Shown: positions 8,474 through 20,725, counted from the first letter of the stretch. The stretch is 35,451 nt of DNA from Thiobacillaceae bacterium (GCA_025458005.1 JALOTG010000007.1:1-35451); one strand, 5' to 3'. The notes: generated by a model not told the origin, from the letters alone. Numbers and translations are program-made.

Positions 8474-8502
8474 TTGACCGGAAAGGCCGCAGCCATTAGT
8501 GT
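8474..8502 (+). promoter_or_regulatory. Possible promoter of the ilvB operon
   Basis: TTGACC at 8474-8479 is a good -35. At 17 bases spacing the -10 would be TAGTGT (8497-8502), which is poor. The 162-base region 8376-8537 between the tRNA and ilvB otherwise holds no convincing gene or attenuator. Confidence 0.3.
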
Positions 8503-8537
8503 TGCTTCCTTTATCAAGACCAACAACAGCAGGCTCC

Positions 8538-10247
8538 ATGGCTGAAACTGAACTGAGCGGCGCCGAGATCCTCGTGCGCTGTCTGCAGGCCGAAGGCGTG
8601 AAGTATGTCTTCGGTTATCCGGGCGGCGCGGTCCTCAACATCTACGACGAGATCCACAAGCAGGACGCCTTCAAGCACATCCTGGTTCGGCACGAGCAAG
8701 CCGCCGTGCACGCCGCGGATGCCTACTCCAGGGCGACCGGACGGGTGGGCGTCGCTCTGGTCACATCCGGGCCCGGGGCGACCAATGCCGTGACCGGCAT
8801 CGCCACCGCCTACATGGATTCCATCCCCATGGTGGTGATCAGTGGCCAGGTGCCCACCCCGGCGATCGGCATGGATGCCTTCCAGGAGGTCGACACGGTG
8901 GGCATCACCCGTCCGTGCGTGAAGCACAACTTCCTGGTCAAGGACGTGCATGAGCTCGCCGCCACGATCAAGAAGGCTTTCTATATTGCCGCCACCGGCC
9001 GGCCGGGTCCCGTGCTGGTGGACATCCCCAAGGACGTCACCCAGCATCTGTGCGCCTTCGACTATCCGGCGGATATCCGCATGCGTTCCTACAATCCGAC
9101 CTACAAGGGACATTCGGGTCAGATCAAGCGCGCCGTGCAGATGCTCCTGGAGGCGAAGCGGCCGATGATCTACACCGGCGGCGGGGTCATCCTGGGCAAC
9201 GCGGACCGGCAGGTCACCGAACTGACCCGTCTGCTCGGCTATCCGGTGACCAGCACGCTGATGGGGCTGGGCGGCTATCCCGCGCCGGACCCCCTGTTCC
9301 TCGGCATGCTGGGGATGCACGGCACCATCGAGGCGAACATGGCCATGCAGCACTGCGACGTCCTGCTGGCGGTGGGCGCGCGCTTCGACGACCGGGTGAT
9401 CGGCAATCCCAAGCACTTCGCAAAGGAGGCCCGCCGCATCATCCATATCGATGTCGACCCCTCGTCCATCTCCAAGCGCGTCAAGGTGGACGTGCCCATC
9501 GTCGGCGACGTCGCCCAGGTGCTGGAGGAGATCGCCCGGCAGATCGGCACCGGCACGGATCGGCCCGACCAGTCCGCCCTCAAGGCATGGTGGGCGCAGA
9601 TCGAGCTGTGGCGCTCGCAGGACTGCCTGAAGTATGACCGCGCCTCCGAGATGATCAAGCCGCAGTTCGTCATCGAGAAGCTCTACGAGGTGACCGGCGG
9701 GGACGCCTACGTGACCTCCGACGTCGGCCAGCACCAGATGTGGGCGGCGCAGTATTACAAGTTCGACAAGCCGCGCCGCTGGATCAACTCCGGCGGCCTG
9801 GGCACCATGGGCTTCGGTCTGCCGGCGGCGATGGGCGTCCAGCTCGCCTTTCCGGACGCGATGGTGGCCTGCGTGACCGGCGAGGGCAGCATCCAGATGA
9901 ACATCCAGGAGCTGTCCACCTGCCTGCAGGAAAAGCTGCCCATCAAGGTGATCCTCCTCAACAACCGCTACCTGGGCATGGTGCGGCAGTGGCAGGAGTT
10001 CTTCTACGAGGAGCGCTACGCCGAGTCCTACATCGACGCCCTGCCGGACTTCGTCAAGCTGGCCGAGGCCTACGGCCACGTCGGCATGACCGTCGAGAAG
10101 CCCCAGGACGTGGAGCCCGCCCTGCGCGACGCGTTCGGCAAGCACAAGGACCGCCTGGTGTTCCTCAACTTCGTCACCGACCCGCGTGAGAACGTCTATC
10201 CCATGATCCCGGCCGGCAAGGGCCTCAGCGAGATGATCCTGCTGTGA
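8538..10247 (+). CDS. ilvB: Acetolactate synthase large (catalytic) subunit
   Basis: The 569-residue product is a thiamine-diphosphate enzyme of the IlvB/IlvI/IlvG family. The N-terminal PYR domain contains YVFGYPGGAVLNIYDEI and RHEQAAVHAADAYSRATG with the catalytic Glu. A central domain follows, then the C-terminal PP domain with the cofactor motif GEGSIQMNIQEL...LLNN (Glu where many relatives have GDG). It makes acetolactate or acetohydroxybutyrate, the first shared step of valine/leucine/isoleucine synthesis, together with IlvH. The ATG at 8538 was chosen over an upstream in-frame start at 8499, because homologous sequence begins near AETELSGAEILV. First gene of the ilvBHC-psd-pssA-leuA group. 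Confidence 0.96.
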   Translation: MAETELSGAEILVRCLQAEGVKYVFGYPGGAVLNIYDEIHKQDAFKHILVRHEQAAVHAADAYSRATGRVGVALVTSGPGATNAVTGIATAYMDSIPMVVISGQVPTPAIGMDAFQEVDTVGITRPCVKHNFLVKDVHELAATIKKAFYIAATGRPGPVLVDIPKDVTQHLCAFDYPADIRMRSYNPTYKGHSGQIKRAVQMLLEAKRPMIYTGGGVILGNADRQVTELTRLLGYPVTSTLMGLGGYPAPDPLFLGMLGMHGTIEANMAMQHCDVLLAVGARFDDRVIGNPKHFAKEARRIIHIDVDPSSISKRVKVDVPIVGDVAQVLEEIARQIGTGTDRPDQSALKAWWAQIELWRSQDCLKYDRASEMIKPQFVIEKLYEVTGGDAYVTSDVGQHQMWAAQYYKFDKPRRWINSGGLGTMGFGLPAAMGVQLAFPDAMVACVTGEGSIQMNIQELSTCLQEKLPIKVILLNNRYLGMVRQWQEFFYEERYAESYIDALPDFVKLAEAYGHVGMTVEKPQDVEPALRDAFGKHKDRLVFLNFVTDPRENVYPMIPAGKGLSEMILL

Positions 10248-10281
10248 TTGCCATGACCTGCAACCTGCTACCTGACTCCTG

Positions 10282-10773
10282 ATGCGGCATATCATCTCCC
10301 TACTCATGGAAAACGAGGCCGGCGCCCTGTCGCGCGTGGCCGGCCTGTTCTCGGCGCGCGGCTACAACATCGAGTCCCTCACCGTCGCCCCCACCGAGGA
10401 CGTGACCCTGTCGCGCATGACCATCGTCACGCGCGGCTCCAACGACGTGGTCGAGCAGATCACCAAGCAGCTGAACAAGCTGGTGGACGTGGTGAAGGTC
10501 CAGGACCTGACCGACGGTGGCCATATCGAGCGCGAGCTGATGCTGGTCAAGGTGCGCGCGTTCGGCGAATACCGCGAGGAGATGAAGCGCATGACGGACA
10601 TCTTCCGCGGGCGGGTCATCGATGTCACCGACAAGACCTACACCATCGAGCTCACCGGCGACGGGCAGAAGCTCAATGCCTTCCTCGCCGCCCTGGAGCC
10701 CGATGCCATCCTGGAGACCGTGCGCACCGGCGCGTCGGGCATCGGGCGCGGCGAACGGGTGATGAAGATTTAG
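10282..10773 (+). CDS. ilvH: Acetolactate synthase small (regulatory) subunit
   Basis: The 163-residue product has the N-terminal ACT domain (HIISLLMENEAGALSRVAGL, ARGYNIESLTVAPTED) that binds valine and confers feedback inhibition, followed by the C-terminal ALS small-subunit domain (about 85-160). The length equals that of typical IlvH. It associates with the large subunit encoded 34 bases upstream. Confidence 0.97.
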   Translation: MRHIISLLMENEAGALSRVAGLFSARGYNIESLTVAPTEDVTLSRMTIVTRGSNDVVEQITKQLNKLVDVVKVQDLTDGGHIERELMLVKVRAFGEYREEMKRMTDIFRGRVIDVTDKTYTIELTGDGQKLNAFLAALEPDAILETVRTGASGIGRGERVMKI

Positions 10774-10853
10774 GGCGACGCCGGCCTTGGGTGGGCTGCG
10801 GTCCGGATACGATCGCGGTCGCCGGGGGTGGATCGCCGAACGCTGATCACTGA

Positions 10854-11885
<1,032 letters not shown>

Positions 11886-11948
11886 CCAGCGACGCCGGGG
11901 GATCCGTCGGGCCATCTGCCGGCGGGTCTCCGGCCAGGAATTCCCCCC

Positions 11949-12617
11949 ATGTCCCCCAACACCCCTCCCGCCGGCGCGCTGCCCGGCCACCCCCTGATCG
12001 CCCGCGAGGGCTGGCCCTTCCTGGCGGCCAGCTTCGTCGTCGCGGTGGCGGTAGGCTACTGGGGCTCCGGCTGGTGGTCGTTGCCCTTCTGGGCCGTCTT
12101 CGTCTTCGTCCTGCAGTTCTTCCGCGACCCGGCGCGCACGCCGGTGCAGGGCGAGGGCCTGGTTCTGTCGCCGGCCGACGGCCGTGTCGTCGCCATCGAA
12201 CGGGCAAATGATCCCTGGCTGGAGCGCCAGACCCTGAAGATCAGCGTGTTCATGAACGTGTTCAACGTCCACTCCAACCGCAGCCCGGTGTATGGCGAGG
12301 TCAAGGGGGTGTGGTACCACCGGGGCGAGTTCGTCAACGCCGCCCTGGACAAGGCCTCGGTGCAGAACGAGCGCAACGCCCTGTGGTTCCGTACCGACCG
12401 GGGCCAGGATGTCACCTGCGTGCAGGTCGCCGGCCTGGTGGCGCGGCGCATCCTCTGCTATGTGGGTACGGGCGACCGGCTGCGACGCGGCGAGCGCTAC
12501 GGCTTCATCCGCTTCGGTTCCCGGCTGGATGTCTACCTGCCCCTGGACGCCGAGCCCCGCGTGGCCCTGGGCGACAAGGTGCGCGCCGCCGTGGATGTCC
12601 TCGCGGTCCTGAAGTGA
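11949..12617 (+). CDS. psd: Phosphatidylserine decarboxylase proenzyme, short type
   Basis: The 222-residue product is the compact Psd form. It has one or two N-terminal membrane segments (about 24-56, interrupted by GSGWWS), then FFRDPARTP and [25 protein letters not shown] and the C-terminal [12 protein letters not shown]. Self-cleavage is expected at Gly190-Ser191, creating the pyruvoyl group. The enzyme makes phosphatidylethanolamine from phosphatidylserine at the inner membrane, acting right after PssA, whose gene follows 2 bases after the stop. AGGAA upstream supports the ATG. Confidence 0.95.
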   Translation: MSPNTPPAGALPGHPLIAREGWPFLAASFVVAVAVGYWGSGWWSLPFWAVFVFVLQFFRDPARTPVQGEGLVLSPADGRVVAIERANDPWLERQTLKISVFMNVFNVHSNRSPVYGEVKGVWYHRGEFVNAALDKASVQNERNALWFRTDRGQDVTCVQVAGLVARRILCYVGTGDRLRRGERYGFIRFGSRLDVYLPLDAEPRVALGDKVRAAVDVLAVLK

Positions 12618-12619
12618 CC

Positions 12620-13387
12620 ATGCCCGAGCCGGATCGCGTCCGCTTCCAGGGCCGATTTGTCCGCCACGGCATCTACCTGCTGCCCAACCTGTTCACCAGC
12701 GGCGCCCTGTTCGCCGGCTTCTACGCCATCGTCCAGGCCATGAACGGCGTCTACGAGCACGCGGCGGTGGCCATCTTCGTCGCCATGGTCCTGGACGGTC
12801 TGGACGGCCGCGTCGCCCGTCTCACCCGCACCCAGAGCGCCTTCGGCGCTGAATACGACTCGCTGTCCGACATGGTCTCATTCGGCGTGGCGCCGGCCCT
12901 GGTGATGTACAGCTTCGCCCTGAAGGACATGGGCAAGCTGGGCTGGATCGCCGCCTTCGTCTACTGCGTGGGGGCCGCCCTGCGTCTGGCCCGCTTCAAT
13001 ACCATGCTGGAGGTGCAGGACAAGCGCTGGTTCCAGGGGCTGCCCAGTCCGTCCGCCGCCGCGTTGGTCGCCGCCCTGGTCTGGGTGGCCCACGACAACG
13101 GCCTCACTGGCGAGGACCTGCGCTGGTTCGCCTGGGCGCTGACCCTGTTCGCCGGCATCACCATGGTGACCAATTTCCGCTTCTACAGCGGCAAGGACAT
13201 CAACCTGCGCAAGAGCGTGCCGTTCCTGGTGGTGGTCCTCATCGCCCTGTCCTTCGTGCTGATCGCCCTGGATCCGCCCATCGTGCTGTTCGGCCTGTTC
13301 CTCGCCTACGGCCTGTCCGGCTATGTCCTGTCCCTCCATCACTGGCACAAATCCCGCTCGACAAAAGGGTTGTCCGAAGCGGAATAG
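12620..13387 (+). CDS. pssA: CDP-diacylglycerol--serine O-phosphatidyltransferase
   Basis: The 255-residue multi-pass membrane protein carries the CDP-alcohol phosphotransferase signature in full: Asp62-Gly63, Ala66-Arg67, Gly76, Asp80 and Asp84. Several hydrophobic helices follow (about 97-115, 130-150, 160-175, 190-235). It makes phosphatidylserine from CDP-diacylglycerol and serine, supplying Psd. The ATG at 12620 follows the psd stop by 2 bases. The open frame extends upstream through psd, but that part is not homologous. Being placed between ilvC and leuA is a known arrangement in betaproteobacteria. Confidence 0.95.
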   Translation: MPEPDRVRFQGRFVRHGIYLLPNLFTSGALFAGFYAIVQAMNGVYEHAAVAIFVAMVLDGLDGRVARLTRTQSAFGAEYDSLSDMVSFGVAPALVMYSFALKDMGKLGWIAAFVYCVGAALRLARFNTMLEVQDKRWFQGLPSPSAAALVAALVWVAHDNGLTGEDLRWFAWALTLFAGITMVTNFRFYSGKDINLRKSVPFLVVVLIALSFVLIALDPPIVLFGLFLAYGLSGYVLSLHHWHKSRSTKGLSEAE

Positions 13388-13398
13388 GTCGTTATATT
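13370..13398 (+). promoter_or_regulatory. Candidate promoter of leuA and its leader peptide
   Basis: TTGTCC at 13370-13375 and TATATT at 13393-13398 are spaced by 17 bases. The element overlaps the last codons of pssA. The expected transcription start is within a base or two of the ATG at 13405, so the leader ORF would be translated from a leaderless or near-leaderless end. Confidence 0.5.
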
Positions 13399-13404
13399 CG
13401 GGCC

Positions 13405-13485
13405 ATGGACAGCCAATCCAGCACCCGTCACTTCTCCTCCCTCCGGCAAGCCACCCGCCTGCTGCTGCCCCGTCGCGGGCACTGA
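13405..13485 (+). CDS. Candidate leuA leader peptide, 26 residues
   Basis: A short ORF lies between pssA and leuA and encodes 26 residues; a run of three Leu codons (CTG CTG CTG, 13459-13467) near the end is followed by PRRGH. A Leu run followed by basic residues and a terminal His resembles the logic of the E. coli leu leader, so ribosome stalling at low leucyl-tRNA could control leuA. There is no Shine-Dalgarno; the predicted transcript starts at or next to the ATG. Complementary segments lie downstream: CGCGGG at 13474-13479 can pair with CCCG at 13470-13473 or, alternatively, with CCCGCG at 13536-13541. Function is inferred; no homology was tested. Confidence 0.5.
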   Translation: MDSQSSTRHFSSLRQATRLLLPRRGH

Positions 13486-13530
13486 CATCTCTCCCTCCCC
13501 GTTTTTCGCTAGCATTCCCGGTTGACGTCT

Positions 13531-13547
13531 CGCGCCCCGCGGGCGCG
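13531..13547 (+). promoter_or_regulatory. Hairpin in the leuA leader
   Basis: A perfect 7-bp GC stem (13531-13537 with 13541-13547) with a 3-base loop ends about 10 bases before the leuA GGAG. It has no following T-run, so it is not a standard terminator. A separate T5 run is at 13502-13506 after only a weak CGGG/CCCG stem. It could hinder leuA translation or serve as one state of an attenuator. Confidence 0.4.
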
Positions 13548-13567
13548 GCAAGCACTTGGAGCAGGCC

Positions 13568-15106
<1,539 letters not shown>

Positions 15107-15120
15107 CGGACGCCGGAAAG

Positions 15121-15153
15121 AAAACGGGCGACCCCGCGGGGTCGCCCGTTTTT
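15121..15153. terminator. Bidirectional rho-independent terminator
   Basis: A 15-bp perfect inverted repeat (15121-15135 with 15138-15152) has AAAA on its left edge and TTTTT on its right. It therefore works in both directions: for leuA on the plus strand and for the convergent cytochrome gene on the minus strand. Confidence 0.95.
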
Positions 15154-15167
15154 CATGCCGACCCGGC

Positions 15168-15944
15168 TCAGGCCTGATTCAGGCTGGGCAGCTGTCCGCC
15201 CCGGTCGCAGAGCTCGGCGGGGGCCTTGTAGAACCACATCTGCCAGACGGAAATGACCCACATGGCGGCGAAGGACGTGCCCATGATGGCGCCGCTGATG
15301 ATCACGATCCAGGCAAAACCGGACCAGACCTTGGTCAGGTACCAGGACGCCACGTCGGTGAGCAGCACCGCGAAGGGCGCGGCGATGAGCACGCACTTGA
15401 GCCAGGTGGGGCGCACGTAGGCATGGGTGAAGATGTAGCCGACGATGAAGAAGATGAAGGTGATGGAGAACAGGTGAATGTGGGATACCCGCACCAGGGT
15501 GTGGAGGTTCATGCCCTCGTCCTTGGCCGTGACCTTCGACACCCCATCATAGTTGGAGAAGTTGGGCAGGTGCGGGTTGGCGTCCGGGTTGTGGCACATG
15601 ACGCAGTGTTCCTGCAGGATCGGGTTGATCTTGCCCTCGAACTCCTCCTGGGCGGCGCCGGCATGCAGCCAGTCGAAGATCACCTGGCGCTTTTCCGCCG
15701 GCAGCATGTCCGCCATGGAGGCGCGCAGGGCGGCTTCCAGCTTGGTCCCTTCGGGGTTGCCGCTGTAGGAGATCATCAGGTCCTTGGCGGAGAGCATGGG
15801 GTTGCCGTCCTTGCCGGCGTGGTTTTCCCAGACCTGGATCATGGCCATGAGATAGCCCGTGCCGAAGACGATCAGCACCATGGTGAACAGCACCCGCATC
15901 GACATGGGCAGGAAGGAGAAGTGTATGGATCGATAGGCGCTCAT
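15168..15944 (-). CDS. Membrane-anchored c-type cytochrome, unassigned family
   Basis: The 258-residue product has membrane segments at about residues 17-36, 156-176, 182-202 and 209-235. The loop between the first two (about 37-150), presumably periplasmic, holds one haem c site CVMCH (Cys114, Cys117, His118). His148, His155 and His157 lie at the start of the second helix and His174 at its end, so a haem b in the membrane is possible. It is therefore probably an electron carrier or quinol-linked cytochrome subunit; the partner is unknown. The ATG at 15944 has AAGGA upstream; a TTG at 15959 is an alternative. An FNR-type box lies about 90 bases upstream, suggesting anaerobic expression. I do not recognise a characterised family. 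Confidence 0.8.
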   Translation of the reverse strand: MSAYRSIHFSFLPMSMRVLFTMVLIVFGTGYLMAMIQVWENHAGKDGNPMLSAKDLMISYSGNPEGTKLEAALRASMADMLPAEKRQVIFDWLHAGAAQEEFEGKINPILQEHCVMCHNPDANPHLPNFSNYDGVSKVTAKDEGMNLHTLVRVSHIHLFSITFIFFIVGYIFTHAYVRPTWLKCVLIAAPFAVLLTDVASWYLTKVWSGFAWIVIISGAIMGTSFAAMWVISVWQMWFYKAPAELCDRGGQLPSLNQA

Positions 15945-16000
15945 GGGGGGATCCTTCAAAAACAGCTTGCGAGTTTATAAGCGGATGCTTATATCGTCAA

Positions 16001-16006
16001 ATTACA
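16001..16006 (-). promoter_or_regulatory. Candidate -10 element of the cytochrome gene
   Basis: On the minus strand TGTAAT (5 of 6 matches) lies at 16006-16001, about 57 bases before the cytochrome ATG. The predicted start near 15994-15997 would place the FNR-type box at about -42 to -44, close to the class II activator position. Confidence 0.45.
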
Positions 16007-16031
16007 ATATTCCCACCGACGCGCGCAGGCC

Positions 16032-16045
16032 TTGATCTCAATCAA
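16032..16045. promoter_or_regulatory. FNR/Anr-type binding site
   Basis: TTGAT-N4-ATCAA matches the FNR/CRP-family anaerobic consensus in all ten conserved bases on both strands. It overlaps the 3' end of the DUF2069 gene and stands upstream of the minus-strand cytochrome gene. Its position relative to a -10 at 16006-16001 suits activation by an oxygen-sensing FNR or a Dnr-like nitric oxide regulator. Which regulator is used cannot be seen. Confidence 0.75.
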
Positions 16046-16397
16046 CTCCGGCGCCTGAACGGGGCAGGCTGTGACGTATGTGCAACACCACGCTGGCGAA
16101 GAACAACAGGGCGAGGCACACCTCCGCCACGGCGAGCCAGCGGCCGGGCGCGGGGTCGGACCAGGCGCGCACCAGGCCCTCCATGACGTAGAGCCAGATC
16201 AGCAGGCTCGCCCAGCGGTAGGTGTAGATCTTCCCGCGCAGGATGCCGAACAGGGGGGCAAGCAGGGGCAGGGCCTTGAGCATCAGCCAGGAGCCGCCCG
16301 GCCGCAGCGGCGCCAGCCAGATCTCCCAGGCCAGGCTGAGGAAGATCAGGGCGATCAGACTGACGCTGGCGGCCGTCTGGAACCGGGTCGGCGTCAT
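16038..16397 (-). CDS. DUF2069 family inner-membrane protein
   Basis: The 119-residue product has about four hydrophobic segments (about 10-30, 38-52, 60-76, 87-106) and matches the pattern of the small DUF2069 proteins often found beside wrbA in betaproteobacteria (recalled, not tested). Its function is unknown. Its ATG overlaps the stop of the upstream PNPOx-like gene (ATGA), so it is part of the wrbA transcript. Confidence 0.75.
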   Translation of the reverse strand: MTPTRFQTAASVSLIALIFLSLAWEIWLAPLRPGGSWLMLKALPLLAPLFGILRGKIYTYRWASLLIWLYVMEGLVRAWSDPAPGRWLAVAEVCLALLFFASVVLHIRHSLPRSGAGVD

Positions 16398-17092
16398 GGT
16401 CGGCCGCGCCGCGCCAGGTCCGTCAGCGCGGCGCGCACGCCGCGGGCGTCGCTCACCGACGCGGGGAAGTCGAAGCGCAACAGGCGCCCGGCCGCGCGGA
16501 CGTCGCAGCCGTCCGGGTCGACGCCGATCAGCTCGGCCGCATCCGTCTCGATGCCGCGCACCTGGCGGCAGCAGGCGACAAGATCATGCCGATGCGCGGC
16601 GTTCAACTCGGCCAGGAGGTCCTCCTCTTCCACCGCCAGGCGGGCCGCGTTCGCCAGGTAGGCGCTGGGTTCGATCCAGTGGATCTTGCCGAAGCCGCCG
16701 ATGAAGCGGACGCGCGCCGGTTCGACGCGGTAGAAGGCGAAGTCGGCCATGTCCAGGTAGACCTCCGCCTGAGGCTGATGGCGCAGGTAGCGCGGCGCGA
16801 AGCCTTCCTTGTCGGGCAGGCGCTCGGCCTCGCCCAGGAGGGTCACCCGGCCGGCCTGCTGCATGTCCTCGGCGCAGGGTTGCACGATCAGCGAAACGCG
16901 CGGATCGGCAAGCATGTTGCGGGTGTGTTCGGCGAGGCCGGAGACGAGGATCACCGGCCGGCCGGGGTGATCGAGGACGAAGGGCGCCACGGAGCCGAAC
17001 GGATAGCCGGCCAGCCGCTGCGACAGGGTGGACAGGACGCCGTTGCGCTGGCCGCGCACAAGGCGCCGCGCCTCTTCGCCCAGCTCACTCAT
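16394..17092 (-). CDS. HugZ-like pyridoxamine-phosphate-oxidase-fold protein with DUF2470 domain
   Basis: The 232-residue product has an N-terminal split beta-barrel flavin/haem-binding fold (about 8-150; GVLSTLSQRLAGYPFGSVAPFVLD is typical, as is the TLLGEAERL strand) and a C-terminal DUF2470-type domain (about 160-228; HDLVACCRQ..., DPDGCDVRA). Proteins of this layout include haem-utilisation proteins HugZ and HutZ as well as poorly studied flavin proteins, so haem degradation is possible but unproven. It starts 24 bases after wrbA and overlaps the DUF2069 gene. Confidence 0.8.
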   Translation of the reverse strand: MSELGEEARRLVRGQRNGVLSTLSQRLAGYPFGSVAPFVLDHPGRPVILVSGLAEHTRNMLADPRVSLIVQPCAEDMQQAGRVTLLGEAERLPDKEGFAPRYLRHQPQAEVYLDMADFAFYRVEPARVRFIGGFGKIHWIEPSAYLANAARLAVEEEDLLAELNAAHRHDLVACCRQVRGIETDAAELIGVDPDGCDVRAAGRLLRFDFPASVSDARGVRAALTDLARRGRP

Positions 17093-17116
17093 GGCTCCCT
17101 CCGGGTCGCATCGTCC

Positions 17117-18977
<1,861 letters not shown>

Positions 18978-18981
<4 letters not shown>

Positions 18982-19874
18982 GCATCCTGGTCAACAAGGA
19001 CACCCGCGTCATCTGCCAGGGCTTCACCGGCAAGCAGGGCACGTTCCATTCCGAGCAGGCCATGGCCTACGGCACGAAGATGGTCGGCGGCGTGACGCCC
19101 GGCAAGGGCGGCCAGACCCACCTCGGGCTGCCGGTGTTCAACACGGTGCGCGACGCGGTGAGGGAGACCGGGGCGGGCGCGAGCATGCTCTACGTGCCGG
19201 CGGCCTACGCCGCGGACGGCATCCTGGAGGCGGCGGCGGCGGGCATCCGGGTGATCGCCTGCATCACCGAGGGCATCCCGGTGCGCGACATGATCAACGT
19301 GAAGGCGGCGCTCAGGGACACCGGGGCGCGGCTGATCGGCCCCAATTGCCCGGGCCTCATCACCCCCGGCGAGTGCAAGATCGGCATCATGCCGGGCTTC
19401 ATCCACCAGCCGGGCAAGGTCGGCATCGTCTCCCGCTCCGGCACGCTCACCTACGAGGCGGTCTGGCAGACCACCCAACTGGGCCTGGGCCAGTCCACCT
19501 GCGTGGGCATCGGCGGCGACCCGATCAAGGGCCTCGACTTCATCGACTGCCTGGAGCTGTTCCAGGCCGACCCGCGCACCGAGGCCATCGTCCTGGTCGG
19601 CGAGATCGGCGGCGCGGCCGAGGAGGCGGCGGCCGAGTACATCCGGGCGCATGTGACCAAGCCGGTGGCCGGCTACATCGCCGGGCTCACCGCGCCCAAG
19701 GGCAAGCGCATGGGCCATGCCGGCGCGATCATCGCCGGCGGCCAGGGCAGCGCGGCGGAGAAGATCGCCGCCCTCACGGCGGCCGGGGTGGTGGTGGCCG
19801 ACAGCCCGGCGGGCATCGGCGCCGCGGTGGCGGAGGCCTTGCGGCGGGGACGTTCCCGAGACCGCGCTGCCTGA
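18978..19874 (+). CDS. sucD: Succinate--CoA ligase, alpha subunit
   Basis: The 298-residue product has the N-terminal CoA-binding Rossmann domain ([23 protein letters not shown]) and the C-terminal ligase domain. GHAGAI carries the phosphorylated His247. It forms the enzyme with SucC. A short extra C-terminal tail ([10 protein letters not shown]) makes it slightly longer than E. coli SucD. Confidence 0.97.
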
Positions 19875-19884
19875 CCGGACAAGG

Positions 19885-20304
19885 ATGACCCGCGTCGTTT
19901 TCTATTTCAACGCCGCCGACAAGGCCGAGGCCGCCCGGCGGCTGGCGGCCAAGGCCTACCGGGCCGGTCAGTGCGCCCTGCTCTACACGCCCGACGAGGC
20001 CCTCGCCGCCGACCTCGACGCCGCCCTGTGGACGTCCCAGCAGCTGTCCTTCCTCCCGCACGTGCGCTGCGGCCACCCCCTCGCCCGGCAGACTCCGGTC
20101 CTGATCGGCGACAATCCCGAAGAGCTGCGCTCCGCCGACGTGCTGGTCAACCTCGCCGAGGAGCAGCCGGCCTTCTTCGGCCGCTTCGAGCGGCTGATGG
20201 AGATCGTCGGCCTGGATCCGATCGACCGCCAGGCGGCCCGCGAGCGCTACCGCTACTACCAGGCGCGCGGTTATGGCGTGGAAACCCACGACCTGACGAA
20301 ATAG
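19885..20304 (+). CDS. holC: DNA polymerase III chi subunit HolC
   Basis: The 139-residue product matches HolC: start [19 protein letters not shown], central [13 protein letters not shown], the ILIG-like VLIGDN, then [19 protein letters not shown] and a C-terminal [17 protein letters not shown]. HolC binds single-strand binding protein and the psi subunit within the clamp-loader assembly. It lies 10 bases after sucD and is two genes before valS, the usual holC-valS association. The frame is open further upstream, through sucD, but the family begins at the ATG at 19885. Confidence 0.93.
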   Translation: MTRVVFYFNAADKAEAARRLAAKAYRAGQCALLYTPDEALAADLDAALWTSQQLSFLPHVRCGHPLARQTPVLIGDNPEELRSADVLVNLAEEQPAFFGRFERLMEIVGLDPIDRQAARERYRYYQARGYGVETHDLTK

Positions 20305-20306
20305 CC

Positions 20307-20720
20307 ATGGCCGAGGACAACCAGGACATCTTCGGCAAGATCGACGCCCTGCTCGAGAAGCGGGCCGGCTTCGGCGCCGGGGAGGGGCGCCCGGCGTCCG
20401 AGGAGGATTTTCCCTTGCTCACCGACGTGGTGGAGACTCGGGAGTTCGGCACGGCCGCGGACGAGCGGCGGCGGGCCGATCGCCGTCAGGCGGACCGCCG
20501 CCTGGGTACGGATCGGCGCCTGGCGGAGCGCCGCGGGGACGAGCCGGGTCGGCCGGCCGGGTCGCGGCCGACGCTCAGCGACGAGCAGTTCAACCGCTTC
20601 ATCGCCGTGTTCGAGCAGAAGCTGGAGGACCTCTTCATCCGTCAGCAGCTGCGCACCGAGGAGTCCATCCGCCGCGCCCTGCGCGAGGAGATGGAGAAGC
20701 TGTCGGGCGAGCGCGACTGA
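20307..20720 (+). CDS. Small charged protein between holC and valS
   Basis: The 137-residue product has an acidic N-terminus (MAEDNQDIFGKIDALLEKR), an unusual central Arg/Asp block (about 50-75) with repeated DRR units ending in LAERRG, and a helical C-terminus (about 92-137) rich in Glu, Leu and Arg that could form a coiled coil. No signal or membrane segment is present. I recognise no domain. Its start is 2 bases after the holC stop, so it is probably co-translated with holC. Similar small proteins sit in front of valS in some betaproteobacteria (recollection, untested). Confidence 0.75.
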   Translation: MAEDNQDIFGKIDALLEKRAGFGAGEGRPASEEDFPLLTDVVETREFGTAADERRRADRRQADRRLGTDRRLAERRGDEPGRPAGSRPTLSDEQFNRFIAVFEQKLEDLFIRQQLRTEESIRRALREEMEKLSGERD

Positions 20721-20725
20721 GCCGC

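Noticed and set aside
8386-8499. A 37-codon ORF upstream of ilvB as a branched-chain leader peptide
   Set aside because: It contains no run of Ile, Val or Leu codons and no terminator or alternative hairpins follow, so attenuation is not supported.
9888-9970. IlvB cofactor motif reads GEG instead of GDG
   Set aside because: A Glu at this site is, to my knowledge, common in this branch of acetolactate synthases, so it is not evidence of an inactive enzyme.
15168-15944. Elongation factor 1-alpha as product name for the cytochrome gene
   Set aside because: I recall this label being used for similar proteins, but the sequence has no GTPase motifs and instead has four membrane helices and a CXXCH haem site.
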